DNA of 64,000 bases from Stenotrophomonas lactitubi (GTDB lineage Bacteria > Pseudomonadota > Gammaproteobacteria > Xanthomonadales > Xanthomonadaceae), in assembly GCF_002803515.1 (NCBI RefSeq), contig NZ_PHQX01000001.1, positions 1,240,001 through 1,304,000 of the forward strand, given 5' to 3'. Made by a program: the position numbers and the translations under genes. Shown piece by piece: positions 48,997 to 58,448 of the stretch. Below the pieces are notes generated by a model. It was not told where the DNA came from and ran no database searches. It saw only the letters and a list, made by a program, of their open reading frames with translations. Position 1 is the stretch's first letter. Each line of letters starts with the position of its first letter.

Positions 48997-50720
48997 AGCC
49001 GTTCGCCCGCCCCTTGTTGTTGCTCGGCCTGCTGCTGAGTTCCGTCGCCTGGGCTGATGCCCCGGTCCGTGCCGAGCGCCCTGATGGCGCGGCCATCGCC
49101 AGCGGCCACGCTTTGGCCACCCAGGCCGGTGTCGACATCCTGGCCCAGGGCGGCAACGCCTTTGATGCGGCGGTGGCGGTGTCCTCGACCCTGGCCGTGG
49201 TCGAGCCGATCAGTTCTGGACTGGGCGGCGGCGGCTTCTTCCTGCTGCACGATGCGGCGACCGGCAAGGACGTGATGCTGGACGCGCGCGAGACCGCCCC
49301 GGCCGCAGCCACGCCGCAGGCCTTCCTCGACAAGAAGGGCGACCTGGACCGCGATCGTTCGGTCAATGGTCCGTGGTCGGCCGGCATTCCCGGCCTGCCG
49401 GCGGCGCTGGTCGAACTGTCAGCCAAGCACGGCAAGCTGCCGCTGGCGGCCTCGCTGCAGCCTGCGATCCGCATCGCGCGTGAAGGCTTCCCGGTCTATG
49501 AGCGCATGGCCAAAGGCTATGCCTCGCGCCGCGAAGTGATGGAGCGCTACCCCGGTACGCGCGAGGTCTACCTGCGCAATGGCAAGCCGATCGCCACCGG
49601 TGACCTGTTCAAGCAGCCGGAGCTGGCGCAGACCCTGGAACGCCTGGCAGCCGGCGGCTTCGATGGCTTCTACAAGGGCCAAACCGGCAAGCTGCTGCTG
49701 GCCGGCGTGAAGCAGGCCGGTGGCAAGTGGACCGCCGAGGAACTGGCCGGCTACCGCGTGAAGCAGCGCGCGCCGATCGTCTTCAACTACAACGGCTGGA
49801 AGATCACCACCGCGCCGCCGCCGTCCTCCGGTGGCATCGCCCTGGCCAGCATGCTGCAGATCCTGGAAGGCTGGGACATCAAGCAGATGGATGCGGCGCA
49901 CCGCACCCATCTGGTGGTCGAGTCGATGCGCCGTGCCTACCGTGACCGCACCTTCTTCCTCGGCGATCCGGATTTCGTGCAGATCCCGCAGAAGGTGCTG
50001 GCCAGCAAGGATTACGCGCAGGGCCTGCGTGCGACCATCCACCCGGAAAAGGCCACCCCCAGCGACCTGCTGTCGGGCAACCCGACGCCGCTGGAAGATG
50101 ACGAGACCACCCATTTCTCGATCATCGACCGTGACGGCAACCGCGTCGGCGCCACCCAGACCGTCAACCTGCTGTACGGCTCGGGCCTGATTCCGAAGGG
50201 AACGGGTGTGCTGCTGAACAACGAGATGGACGACTTCGCGCTGAAGCCGGGCACGCCAAACGCCTTTGGCGTGATGGGCTACGCCGCCAATGCACCGAAA
50301 GCGGGCAAGCGCATGCTCAGCTCGATGACGCCGACGTTCATGGAGAACGACGACAAGGTGATCGTGCTGGGCACGCCCGGTGGCAGCCGCATCATCACCA
50401 TGGTGCTGCTGGGCATCCTCGGCTACGACGCTGGCCTGGATGCGCAGCAGGTCGCCGCGCTGCCGCGCTACCACCACCAGTGGCTGCCGGACCTGATCGA
50501 AGCCGAGAGCAACGCTTTCGACGCTGGCACCATCAAGCAGCTGCAGGCGATGGGCCACAAGATCGACCTGCCGGGCGAGGTCGCCGCCGGTGGCCGTGGT
50601 TCCAGCCATGTGTGGGGCAACCTGCAGACGGTGGAGTGGGACCGCAAGGCCAACAAGCTGTTTGGCGGCAGCGATCCGCGTAACCCGGTCGGCAGCGCCC
50701 AGGTCGTGCCGGCTCCCTGA
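48993..50720 (+). CDS. ggt: Gamma-glutamyltransferase
   Basis: A 575-residue periplasmic Ntn-hydrolase with signal peptide (LLLLGLLLSSVAWAD). The self-processing nucleophile is the first Thr of DDETTHFSIIDRDGN; GGNAFDAAVAVSSTLAVVEP and the small-subunit NNEMDDFA and GTPGGSRIITMV are conserved. It cleaves gamma-glutamyl bonds, for example of glutathione. It overlaps the ferredoxin gene; a REP element and a strong terminator follow. Confidence 0.96.
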   Translation: MKPFARPLLLLGLLLSSVAWADAPVRAERPDGAAIASGHALATQAGVDILAQGGNAFDAAVAVSSTLAVVEPISSGLGGGGFFLLHDAATGKDVMLDARETAPAAATPQAFLDKKGDLDRDRSVNGPWSAGIPGLPAALVELSAKHGKLPLAASLQPAIRIAREGFPVYERMAKGYASRREVMERYPGTREVYLRNGKPIATGDLFKQPELAQTLERLAAGGFDGFYKGQTGKLLLAGVKQAGGKWTAEELAGYRVKQRAPIVFNYNGWKITTAPPPSSGGIALASMLQILEGWDIKQMDAAHRTHLVVESMRRAYRDRTFFLGDPDFVQIPQKVLASKDYAQGLRATIHPEKATPSDLLSGNPTPLEDDETTHFSIIDRDGNRVGATQTVNLLYGSGLIPKGTGVLLNNEMDDFALKPGTPNAFGVMGYAANAPKAGKRMLSSMTPTFMENDDKVIVLGTPGGSRIITMVLLGILGYDAGLDAQQVAALPRYHHQWLPDLIEAESNAFDAGTIKQLQAMGHKIDLPGEVAAGGRGSSHVWGNLQTVEWDRKANKLFGGSDPRNPVGSAQVVPAP

Positions 50721-50726
50721 TCCGGC

Positions 50727-50751
50727 GATAGCGCCGGGCCATGCCCGGCGC
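50727..50751 (+). repeat. Single REP palindrome after ggt
   Basis: GCGCCGGGCCATGCCCGGCGC preceded by GATA rather than GTAG, a degenerate member of the family at 19977-20037. Confidence 0.75.
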
Positions 50752-50764
50752 ACGCGGATCTGAG

Positions 50765-50792
50765 AACCCCGCCTTTACCGGCGGGGTTTTTG
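50765..50792 (+). terminator. Rho-independent terminator of ggt
   Basis: AACCCCGCC and GGCGGGGTT pair around TTTACC and are followed by TTTTGTTTT. Confidence 0.9.
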
Positions 50793-50827
50793 TTTTCCCG
50801 CTAGCGACTATTTAACGAGCGGCGGCC

Positions 50828-50833
50828 GATAAT
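50828..50833 (+). promoter_or_regulatory. -10 box giving a predicted leaderless MBL-fold transcript
   Basis: GATAAT is followed after six bases by the ATG at 50840; no Shine-Dalgarno sequence is present. Confidence 0.45.
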
Positions 50834-50839
50834 TGCGCC

Positions 50840-51727
50840 ATGAAACTATGGTCGATCCGCGGTAATACCCAGCGCCTGGATGGCGGTGCGATGTTCGGCA
50901 ACGCACCGCGTGCGTTGTGGGAAAAATGGGCAGCACCGGACGAGCTCAATCGCATTGAGCTGGCCTGTCGTGCGTTGTTGGCGAGCCCGCTTGAGGGCAA
51001 GACGGTGCTGTTCGAAACCGGCATCGGCGCGTTTTTTGATCCGCGCATGCGCGAGCGCTATGGCGTGCAGGAAAGCCAGCATGTGCTGATCGATTCACTG
51101 CGCGAAGCCGGTTTCGAGCACGAAGACATCGACGTGGTGGTGCTCAGCCATCTGCATTTCGACCATGCTGGCGGCCTGCTGGCCGCGTGGCGCGAAGGCC
51201 GTGAACCGGAACTGCTGTTCCCCAATGCGACGTACGTGGTCGGTGCGCAGCATTGGCAGCGCGCGTTGCAGCCGCACCCGCGCGATCGCGCCAGCTTCAT
51301 TCCGGAACTGCCGGGCCTGCTGCAGGCCAGTGGGCGCCTGGAAGTGGTGGACGGTGAGTATTCGAAGGTGCTCGGCCACAGCGTGCGTTTCAGCTACAGC
51401 GACGGCCACACGCCGGGGCTGATGCTGGCCGAGATCGTGGGGCAGGGGCGCGCAGGCGCAGGGGCGCACGGCGGCGTGGTGTTCTGCGCCGATCTGATTC
51501 CCGGTCGTTCGTGGGTGCACGTGCCGATCACGATGGGCTACGACCGCAATGCCGAGCTGCTGATCGACGAGAAGCGGCAGTTCCTGGAGGACAAGCTGGC
51601 GCGCAACGTACATCTGTTCTTCACCCATGACCCGCAGGTGGCGCTGGCGCAGGTCGGGCGGGATGAGAAGGGGCGTTTCGTTACGCTGCATGAGCAGGGC
51701 GAGCTGAAGGCGCGGGCGTTGGGGTGA
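50840..51727 (+). CDS. MBL-fold metallo-hydrolase
   Basis: A 295-residue metallo-beta-lactamase-fold hydrolase with the full metal-binding motif His104-x-His106-x-Asp108-His109 ([11 protein letters not shown]), SDGHTPGLM with a later His, FCADLIPG with a bridging Asp, and FFTHDPQVA. It resembles lactonase/ZiPD-like enzymes; the substrate is unknown. It has its own promoter immediately upstream, possibly leaderless, and is separated from ggt by a terminator. Confidence 0.9.
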   Translation: MKLWSIRGNTQRLDGGAMFGNAPRALWEKWAAPDELNRIELACRALLASPLEGKTVLFETGIGAFFDPRMRERYGVQESQHVLIDSLREAGFEHEDIDVVVLSHLHFDHAGGLLAAWREGREPELLFPNATYVVGAQHWQRALQPHPRDRASFIPELPGLLQASGRLEVVDGEYSKVLGHSVRFSYSDGHTPGLMLAEIVGQGRAGAGAHGGVVFCADLIPGRSWVHVPITMGYDRNAELLIDEKRQFLEDKLARNVHLFFTHDPQVALAQVGRDEKGRFVTLHEQGELKARALG

Positions 51728-51736
51728 GGTTTGCCG

Positions 51737-51803
51737 GCAGGGCTGCGCCCTGCACCTGCCGAATCAACGGCAACGGCAACGGCAACGGCAACAGCAACAG
51801 CGG
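51737..51803 (+). repeat. GCAGGGCTGCGCCCTGC hairpin plus CAACGG/CAACAG microsatellite (composite module)
   Basis: The hairpin (51737-51753) lies 10 bases past the MBL stop and is followed by a run of CAACGG then CAACAG repeats (51765-51803), leading into inverted repeat copy 8. Confidence 0.78.
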
Positions 51804-51817
51804 GCTATCCGTGGGGT

Positions 51818-51919
51818 GGCGGGGCGGTGTCGGATTGCGGGGACGCCGCAAGTACGTCCCTGTAGGCTTGGCAGCCGCATCCATGCGGCTGACACCCCGC
51901 AATCCGACACCGCCCCGCC
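51818..51919 (+). repeat. Long inverted repeat with three-way-junction potential, copy 8
   Basis: Arms 51818-51842 and 51895-51919 are perfect 25-base complements. Inner hairpins are GGGACG/CGTCCC and AGCCGCA-TCCA-TGCGGCT (51873-51890, counting the outer A-T pair). The basal stem equals that of copies 2 and 3. Confidence 0.88.
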
Positions 51920-51944
51920 GCTGACAGATTTTCGCGATCTGTCG

Positions 51945-51983
51945 GGGGTCGGATCCCGTTGCCGGGCAACGGGCTCTGACCCC
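51945..51983. repeat. GGGGTC...GACCCC imperfect palindrome, second copy
   Basis: Outer arms as at 25038, inner stem CCCGTTGCC/GCAACGGG. The inner stem differs from the other copy but still pairs. Confidence 0.75.
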
Positions 51984-52013
51984 ATTCGACGGACAGATTC
52001 CAAATGACGGTCA

Positions 52014-52036
52014 GTAGATCCACGCCATGCGTGGAT
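52014..52036 (+). repeat. SMAG palindrome beyond the psiF-like gene
   Basis: A GTAG-led ATCCACGC/GCGTGGAT element, 19 bases from the 3' end of the leftward psiF-like gene. Confidence 0.85.
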
Positions 52037-52055
52037 GGGCCTTTCTTCGCTGCTT

Positions 52056-52349
52056 TTACAATGCCTTGAGGCAGCTGCTCATGAAGGTCTTGCGGGCGTC
52101 GCCGGCGAGCTTTTTGGTGGCGGCGTCGGCATTGCACTTCTTCATGCGTTCCTGCGGCGTGGTGGGGGCTGCCGGGGCGGCTGCGTGCGAGCTCAGGCAC
52201 GTGCTTTGCGCGGACTTGTAGGCGTCGCCCTTCAGTCCTTTGTTCTTGGCCGAACAGTCGGCCATGCGCTGCTGCTGCGGGGTGGCTGCGTTGGCGGCAA
52301 GCGGGAGGCTGAGCAGCAGGGCGGCGGCGAGCAGGAATGATGCTTTCAT
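52056..52349 (-). CDS. PsiF repeat-containing periplasmic protein
   Basis: A 97-residue protein with a signal peptide (KASFLLAAALLLSLPLAANA) and two PsiF-type repeats: QQQRMADCSAKNKGLKGDAYKSAQSTCL and a second starting QERMKKCNADAATKKLAGDAR. Each repeat has two Cys, likely forming disulfides. E. coli psiF is phosphate-starvation inducible; its role is unknown. The phosphate-scavenging genes at 53-58 kb are close by, but no shared regulation is demonstrated. Confidence 0.85.
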   Translation of the reverse strand: MKASFLLAAALLLSLPLAANAATPQQQRMADCSAKNKGLKGDAYKSAQSTCLSSHAAAPAAPTTPQERMKKCNADAATKKLAGDARKTFMSSCLKAL

Positions 52350-52467
52350 GGTGGCTCCAGGGCAGGGCGGGTGCGCGGAGCATTCGCCCGTCGCCGCAAA
52401 GCCGGCGTGAAGGTGCCTGGAGCAGGTGGAGCACTTCCTTTCGAAAGCGCTCCGACCCCGGTCGATC

Positions 52468-53100
52468 TCAGCCCACGCGGGTACCGAAGATGCGGTCGCC
52501 GGCATCACCCAGGCCCGGCAGGATGTAACCCTTTTCGTTGAGCTGCGCGTCGATCGCGGCGGTGTAGATCTCCACGTCCGGGTGCACGGCCGTCACCGCT
52601 TCGATGCCCTCCGGTGCGGCAACCAGGAAGATGCCCTTGATCCGGCGGGCACCGGCGCGCTTGAGCATGTCGATGGTGGCGATCAGGGTGCCGCCGGTGG
52701 CCAGCATCGGGTCGAGGATCAGCGCATCGCGCTCTTCCAGGCGGCCGGTCAGGCGCTCGAAGTAGGGCACCGGCTGCAGGGTTTCTTCATCGCGCTGCAG
52801 GCCGACCACGCTGACGCGGGCGGCCGGGATCAGCGACAGCACGCCGCTGAGCATGCCCAGGCCGGCGCGCAGGATCGGCACCACGGTGATCTTGGCGCCG
52901 GCGATGCGCTGCACGGTGACCGGGCCGGACCAGCCCGGCAGGGTGTGCGGCTCGGTTTCCAGGTCGGCGGTGGCCTCGTAGGCCAGCAGCGTGCCAAGTT
53001 CGTTGGCCAGTTCGCGGAAATCCTTGGTGCTGAGCGCGGCGTTGCGCATCAGGCCGATCTTGTGCTGCACCAGCGGGTGGCGCACTTCGACGATCTTCAT
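52468..53100 (-). CDS. upp: Uracil phosphoribosyltransferase
   Basis: A 210-residue salvage enzyme making UMP from uracil and PRPP. The PRPP-binding motif is [25 protein letters not shown] and the C-terminal [16 protein letters not shown] uracil-binding segment are conserved. Length is normal. It is divergent from the TonB receptor gene. Confidence 0.97.
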   Translation of the reverse strand: MKIVEVRHPLVQHKIGLMRNAALSTKDFRELANELGTLLAYEATADLETEPHTLPGWSGPVTVQRIAGAKITVVPILRAGLGMLSGVLSLIPAARVSVVGLQRDEETLQPVPYFERLTGRLEERDALILDPMLATGGTLIATIDMLKRAGARRIKGIFLVAAPEGIEAVTAVHPDVEIYTAAIDAQLNEKGYILPGLGDAGDRIFGTRVG

Positions 53101-53253
53101 GGGAGGGTCTGGCAGAAGGGGAGAACCCCATTTTAAGCGGAATGCGCGGTGCTGCCGAGCCGGGTCCGGCAGGCTAGGCTCCACCGGTGTCATGCCCATG
53201 CAACCTCGCGGACATACCGTGCTGACCCAATCTTTACACCGTTGGGGATAGCT

Positions 53254-55806
53254 GTGCAGAAGAAGAACACGTTGGGCCTGGCAATCAGCCTCTCACTGCT
53301 GGTGACGGCCAGCCCGTCGGTGCTGGCGGCCGAAACTGCTGCAGCGGCCGGCGGCGGCGCTGCGGCGACCGATCTGGACCGCATCGAAGTGCGTGCGCAG
53401 CTGGAATCGCAGGTACGCGCGGTTGACCTCAAGCGCAGCAGCGACGCCATCGAAGACGCCGTGTCCTCCGATGCGCTGGGGCAGTACCCGGACAAGAACG
53501 TGGCCGAGTCGCTGCAGCGCCTGCCGGGCATCAGCGTGACCCGCGACCAGGGCGAAGGCCGTTTCGTGGTGGTGCGTGGCCTGGATGCCAACCTCAACAG
53601 CGTCAGCGTCGACGGCATCGCTATCGGCACCCCGGAAGATTCCAGCCGTGCCGCGCCTCTGGATGTGATTCCGTCCGATTCGACCGAGCGCCTGCGCGTG
53701 GTCAAGTCGCCAACCCCGGACATGCCGGGCGACGCCATCGGCGGCGCGATCCTGGTTGAATCGGCCTCGGCCTTCGATCGTGACGGCCGCAGCCTGCGCG
53801 GCAAGATCGAAGCCAGCCACCAGCAGCTGTCCGGCGAAACCAGCCCGAAGGCCGCTTTCAACTACAGCGAAGTGTTCAATGACACCTTCGGCGTGGCGCT
53901 GGGCGTGAACTACCAGAAGCGCAAGTTCGAATCGGATAACACTGAAGTGGAGTACGACGGCGAAGACGATGCCGCGCCGGGCGACGTCACCGCGATCAAC
54001 CTGCAGCACCGCAAGTATGAGATCGAGCGCAAGCGCATCGGCGCCAACCTCAACCTGGACTGGCGCCCGAACGAGGACAGCAAGTACTACCTGCGTGCGC
54101 TGTACAGCCAGTTCGATGATGCCGAAACCCGCCAGCGCGTGATCTTCAATTTCGACGACGCGAAAATGGTCAAGACCGGTACCGACCAGTACCGTCTGGA
54201 TGGCATGCCGAAGGATTCCATCGACAAGCGCATGCGTTACCGCACCAAGGAAGAGAACACCTTCGCGGCCAGCCTGGGTGGCGAGAACAAGCTGACCAAC
54301 GCCGTGGTTGATTACAAGGTTGGTTTCACCCGTACCGAAGAGCGGGTGAACGATGAAATGGAGGCGCGCTTCAAGCTCAACGGCAAGGCCTTCAACGGCA
54401 CGCTGGACCAGAGCAGCCGCCTGCCCAGCTACAGCTTCGACAATGCGCAGTGGCTGGACAACGCGAACTACGCGTTCGATCGCATCGTGCTTTCGCCCAA
54501 GCAGGTGAACGACAAGGAACACAGCGCGCAGGTCAACGTGCGCTTCGACGGCGACAACAGCAGCATCAAGTTCGGCCTGCTGGGGCGCTGGCGCGACCGC
54601 GACGTCAACGTCGACGAAAGCGAGCTGCGCGTCGGCCCGAAGATTGCCTTGTCCAGCTGGACCACAGGCTCGCCCGATCACCGCCACGGCACCCTGGGTG
54701 ACGGCATGGATTCGGATGCCATGCGCGCGTACTGGGCGGCCAACGGCGGCCAGTTCAGCGCCCGTCCGCAGGACGTCGGTGCCAATGCGATGACCTCGCT
54801 GGAAGAGGACTACACCGCCAGCGAAGACATCTTCGCCAGCTACGCCATGGGCACCTGGGATGTCGGTGCGCTGCGCATCATCGGCGGCGTGCGCGTGGAG
54901 AACACCCGCTTCAAGGCCGAGGGCAACCAGGTCGATGTGGCTGCCAACGGCCGCAGCTACACCGTGACCCCGCGCGTTGCCAACAGCAGCTACACCAACG
55001 TGCTGCCGGGCCTGCACCTGCGCTACGACGCGGCCGATGACTGGGTGCTGCGTGCCTCGGCCAACAAGACTGTTTCGCGCCCGTCCTTCGGCGATATCTC
55101 GCCGCGCGTCGGCTACAGCCGTGGTGACGAGGAAGTGCGCCTGGGTAACCCGGAGCTGGACCCGTACGAGTCGAAGAACATCGATCTGTCGGTGGAGAAG
55201 TACCTCGGCAGCACCGGCATCGTCTCGCTCGGTCTGTTCCACAAGTCCATCGACGGTTACATCGTCGAGACGGTACGCACCAACGATCCGGCGTACGGCG
55301 GTTTCGACGTGACCCAGCCGATCAACGGCCGCAAGGCGACGGTGCGTGGTGCGGAGCTGAACTGGCAGCAGCAGCTGGCCTTCCTGCCCGCCGGCCTGGA
55401 CGGCCTGCTGGTGGGCGCCAGCGGCACCTGGCTGGACACCGAATTCGACGCGGGCATCGAGGATCGCGCCGGAGAGGACTTCACCTTGCCGCGCGCCTCC
55501 AAGCACGTGTACAGCGCACACATCGGCTATGAAAAGTACGGCCTCAGCACGCGCCTTGCGGCGGTGTACCGCAGCGAGTATCTGGACACCATCGGCAAGG
55601 GCCGTGCATTCGATATCTACGTGGCACCCAACACCCAGCTCGACTTCTCGCTGGACTACAAGTTCAACGCGAACGTGAGCCTGTACTTCGAAGCGCAGAA
55701 CCTGCTGGACAAGCCGTTGGAGCTGTACCAGGGCACGCGCTCGCGCACCCTGCAGCTGGAAGAGTATGGCCGTACCTACGCCGTAGGCCTGAAGGTGGCG
55801 CTGTGA
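53254..55806 (+). CDS. TonB-dependent receptor of the phosphate-scavenging locus
   Basis: An 850-residue outer-membrane receptor. Signal peptide ends near SPSVLAAE. The plug domain (about 35-200) has [39 protein letters not shown] and [12 protein letters not shown], typical of the large-substrate TonB receptors abundant in Xanthomonadaceae; the barrel follows to the C-terminus. Start GTG 53254 follows GGGGATA. The stop overlaps the phytase-like gene start (TGATG), so receptor and enzymes form one unit. Phytate or its breakdown products are likely but unproven ligands. Confidence 0.9.
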   Translation: MQKKNTLGLAISLSLLVTASPSVLAAETAAAAGGGAAATDLDRIEVRAQLESQVRAVDLKRSSDAIEDAVSSDALGQYPDKNVAESLQRLPGISVTRDQGEGRFVVVRGLDANLNSVSVDGIAIGTPEDSSRAAPLDVIPSDSTERLRVVKSPTPDMPGDAIGGAILVESASAFDRDGRSLRGKIEASHQQLSGETSPKAAFNYSEVFNDTFGVALGVNYQKRKFESDNTEVEYDGEDDAAPGDVTAINLQHRKYEIERKRIGANLNLDWRPNEDSKYYLRALYSQFDDAETRQRVIFNFDDAKMVKTGTDQYRLDGMPKDSIDKRMRYRTKEENTFAASLGGENKLTNAVVDYKVGFTRTEERVNDEMEARFKLNGKAFNGTLDQSSRLPSYSFDNAQWLDNANYAFDRIVLSPKQVNDKEHSAQVNVRFDGDNSSIKFGLLGRWRDRDVNVDESELRVGPKIALSSWTTGSPDHRHGTLGDGMDSDAMRAYWAANGGQFSARPQDVGANAMTSLEEDYTASEDIFASYAMGTWDVGALRIIGGVRVENTRFKAEGNQVDVAANGRSYTVTPRVANSSYTNVLPGLHLRYDAADDWVLRASANKTVSRPSFGDISPRVGYSRGDEEVRLGNPELDPYESKNIDLSVEKYLGSTGIVSLGLFHKSIDGYIVETVRTNDPAYGGFDVTQPINGRKATVRGAELNWQQQLAFLPAGLDGLLVGASGTWLDTEFDAGIEDRAGEDFTLPRASKHVYSAHIGYEKYGLSTRLAAVYRSEYLDTIGKGRAFDIYVAPNTQLDFSLDYKFNANVSLYFEAQNLLDKPLELYQGTRSRTLQLEEYGRTYAVGLKVAL

Positions 55807-56924
55807 TGGTGCGCGGCATGACCCTGATGGCCGCCTCGCTGGCCGCCGTTCTTGCCGCCGGCTGCACGCCGGCAGCGGACAAGGCGCCGGCCGTGGCTGC
55901 AGCGACGGGCGCTGTGGCACCCGTCGAGCGCAAGGTGGCGACCATCGCCGAGGCGTTCCTGACCCCGATGACCCCAGCCGACAACATCGATTCACCGGCT
56001 TCCTGGCAGGCACCGGATGGCAAGACCTGGCTGATCGCCACGGCCAAGGCCACCGACAAGCTGGTGGTCTACGACGGCAGCAATGGCCAGCACCTGCGTG
56101 ATGTCGGCAGCACCGGCACCGGCCTGGGCCAGTTCGATCGTCCCAATGGCATCGCAGTGACCGATGACCTGCTGTGGATCGTCGAGCGCGACAACCATCG
56201 CGTGCAGGTGCTGTCACTGCCGGACTTCGCTCCGTTGGCCACCTTCGGTGCCGACGACCTGCGCAAGCCCTACGGCCTGTGGGTGGACCGCCGCGCCGAT
56301 GGCTACAGCGTCTACGTCACCGACTCCTGGGACAACGGCGAGGACGCACAGGGCAAGGACATCCTGCCGCCGCTGGCCGAGCTGGACAAGCGCGTGCGCC
56401 AGTACCACGTGACCCGTGACGGTACCAAGGTCCAGGCAACGCTGTCGGCCAGCATCGGCGATACCAGCGAAGCCGGCGCGCTGCGCGTGGTCGAATCGAT
56501 CTGGGGCGATCCGGCCAATGATCGCCTGTTGATCGCCGAAGAGGACGAAAGCTACTCCAGCGAATTCAAGGTCTACACCCTGGCGGGGCGCTTTACCGGC
56601 ACCACCTTCGGTCGCGACGTGTTCAAGGCGCAGGCCGAGGGCGTGATGCTGCGCACCTGCGGCAAGGACGGCTGGTGGATCACCACCGAGCAGGGCAAGC
56701 AGCGCAGCGTGTTCCATCTGTTCGACCGCCATACGCTGAAGCCGGTGGGCGCGTTCCAGGGCAATACCGTGGCCAACACCGATGGCATCTGGATGATGCA
56801 GCAGCCGACGCCGCGGTTCCCGCACGGCGCCCTGTACGCGGTGCACGATGACCAGGGCGTGGTGGCCTTCGACTGGGAGAGCATTGCCAAGCAGCTGGCT
56901 CTGCCGCTGGAGTGCGGTTCGTGA
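55806..56924 (+). CDS. Phytase-like beta-propeller lipoprotein
   Basis: A 372-residue protein with lipobox (AAVLAAGCTP; Cys20) and a propeller of NHL/phytase character: NIDSPASWQAPDGKTWLIATAKATDKLVVYDG, GLGQFDRPNGIAV, KPYGLWVDRRADGYSVYVTDSWD and RLLIAEEDESYSSEFKVYTLAGRFTG. The acidic EEDESYSSEF and genomic link with a phosphatase favour the phytase family (calcium-dependent release of phosphate from phytate). An NHL-type carrier protein is the alternative. It overlaps genes on both sides. Confidence 0.7.
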   Translation: MVRGMTLMAASLAAVLAAGCTPAADKAPAVAAATGAVAPVERKVATIAEAFLTPMTPADNIDSPASWQAPDGKTWLIATAKATDKLVVYDGSNGQHLRDVGSTGTGLGQFDRPNGIAVTDDLLWIVERDNHRVQVLSLPDFAPLATFGADDLRKPYGLWVDRRADGYSVYVTDSWDNGEDAQGKDILPPLAELDKRVRQYHVTRDGTKVQATLSASIGDTSEAGALRVVESIWGDPANDRLLIAEEDESYSSEFKVYTLAGRFTGTTFGRDVFKAQAEGVMLRTCGKDGWWITTEQGKQRSVFHLFDRHTLKPVGAFQGNTVANTDGIWMMQQPTPRFPHGALYAVHDDQGVVAFDWESIAKQLALPLECGS

Positions 56925-58285
56925 GCGCGCGTTTGATGCGTGTGCTTGCGGTCGGCCTGCTGTTGGCATTGCCATCGGTGGCGATGGCGGCAGCCGAGCC
57001 CAACACCCAGGTGCCGTCGGGCAGCCGTTACTACGCAGCCGCATCGGTGCCGGACCGCATCGTCGCCTCTCCGTCGGTCGACCCCAGCCACGGTTTCGCG
57101 GTGGCCTGGCGCACCGATGGCAGCGTGCAGTCGCCGCTGCTGGAAATCGCACTGGCCGACGATTCGCCGGCCATCGAGGGCATCCGCCAGGTGCGCGCGA
57201 AGACCCAGGTGCTGCAGACCGAGAACGGCCTGTCGCATCATCATCGTGCCGACATCGATGGCCTGCAGCCGGACACCCTGTACGTCTATCGCGTACAGGG
57301 CAATGGCAGCTGGAGCGCGTGGAACCAGCTGCGCACGCTGGCCGCTGCCGACCAGCCGCTGACCCTGCTGTATTTCGGCGATACCCAGAACAAGAACGTG
57401 AGCCATGTCAGCCGCGTGGTGCGGGCTGCACAGAAGGCTGCACCGGATGCGCGGATCAGCCTTTTTGCCGGTGACCTGGTCAGTGGTGGCGACAACATGG
57501 ACGACAGCGAATGGGGCGAGTGGTTCGCCGCCACCAGCTGGCTGGCGCAGGAGACGCTGGTGGCGCCGGCGATCGGCAACCACGAGTATTTCGAGGAATT
57601 CGAGGATACCCCGCAGGAGCGCCGCGTGCTGGGCCGTCATTGGCCGGTGACCTTCGCCCTGCCGGGCAACGGTGCCAATGCAGCGGCGGGTACCAGCTAC
57701 TGGTTCGATGCGCAGGGTGTGCGCGTGGCCGTGGTCGATGGCACTTCGGCGCTGGATCTCGGCACCGCCAAGGCGCAGGCGCAGTGGCTGGACAAGGTGC
57801 TGGCCGGCAACCGGCAGCCGTGGACCATCGTGCTGCTGCACCAGCCGTTCTATTCGCCGCGTGAGGGCCGCGAAAATGCAGCCCTGCGCAAGGTGCTGCT
57901 GCCGGTGGTGCGACGCCACAAGGTGGATCTGGTGCTGCAGGGGCATGACCACACTTACGGCCGTCGCGGTGAAGGGCAGGCGGCAACGCCGCAGTACGTG
58001 GTGACCGTAGCCGGGCCGAAGCAGTACCGGCTGTCGGACGAAGCACGCAGGACGATGGAACCTGTAGGCGAGGACACCCAGCTGTTCCAGGTGTTGCGCA
58101 TCGACCCGCAGCATCTGCGCTACGAAGCGCGCACGGTCACCGGACGCCTGTACGACGCCTTCGAGTTGAAGCGCGATGATAGTGGCAGCAAGCAACGGGT
58201 GGAGTTGCAGGAGGGGCGGATTGCTCCGCGTGACTGCGCGCGCGCCCAGACCGCCAAGGGTCGCACCGATCGCTGCTGGGAGTGA
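56921..58285 (+). CDS. Secreted purple-acid-phosphatase-like metallophosphoesterase
   Basis: About 454 residues with a signal peptide (AVGLLLALPSVAMAA). An N-terminal fibronectin-III-like domain (about 45-140, ending YVYRVQGNGSWSAW) precedes the catalytic domain with all metal motifs: YFGDTQ, FAGDLVSGGDN, IGNHEYFEEF, VLLHQPFYS, LQGHDHTYGRRG. This is the layout of bacterial purple acid phosphatases. GTG 56921 overlaps the previous stop; ATG 56936 is an alternative. The C-terminus is Cys-containing (RDCARAQ, DRCWE), possibly a disulfide. Confidence 0.9.
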   Translation: MSARLMRVLAVGLLLALPSVAMAAAEPNTQVPSGSRYYAAASVPDRIVASPSVDPSHGFAVAWRTDGSVQSPLLEIALADDSPAIEGIRQVRAKTQVLQTENGLSHHHRADIDGLQPDTLYVYRVQGNGSWSAWNQLRTLAAADQPLTLLYFGDTQNKNVSHVSRVVRAAQKAAPDARISLFAGDLVSGGDNMDDSEWGEWFAATSWLAQETLVAPAIGNHEYFEEFEDTPQERRVLGRHWPVTFALPGNGANAAAGTSYWFDAQGVRVAVVDGTSALDLGTAKAQAQWLDKVLAGNRQPWTIVLLHQPFYSPREGRENAALRKVLLPVVRRHKVDLVLQGHDHTYGRRGEGQAATPQYVVTVAGPKQYRLSDEARRTMEPVGEDTQLFQVLRIDPQHLRYEARTVTGRLYDAFELKRDDSGSKQRVELQEGRIAPRDCARAQTAKGRTDRCWE

Positions 58286-58295
58286 GGACAGACCG

Positions 58296-58448
58296 ATGAG
58301 CACGCGCCCGCGCATGGTTCCGATAGCCGCCATTGCCGTTGCCTTGCTGCTGATGGGCAGCGCGGTGGCCGCAGCAGACTCGGTGCTGCACCCGTTCCTG
58401 ACCGCACTGCTGAAGCAGGCGCCGCAGGAAAGAGAGACGGGCGGGTGA
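58296..58448 (+). CDS. 50-residue secreted or membrane peptide at the end of the phosphate locus
   Basis: A 50-residue ORF with a hydrophobic N-terminus (MVPIAAIAVALLLMGSAVAA) resembling a signal peptide, then ADSVLHPFLTALLKQAPQ and a charged end. It starts 10 bases after the phosphatase stop with GAGGA eight bases before its ATG, so it is probably co-translated. No homology is recognised. Its last 15 codons are the left end of the first 168-bp tandem unit. Confidence 0.6.
   Translation: MSTRPRMVPIAAIAVALLLMGSAVAAADSVLHPFLTALLKQAPQERETGG

Noticed and set aside
53293..56217. Very long antisense reading frame (974 codons) opposite the TonB receptor and phytase-like genes
   Set aside because: High-GC codon bias leaves the complementary strand open. 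The composition is His/Gln/Arg/Val-rich with no domain, and the plus-strand genes are certain. The same applies to long antisense frames opposite edd, regB/ispG, sdhA, ftsY and htpG.
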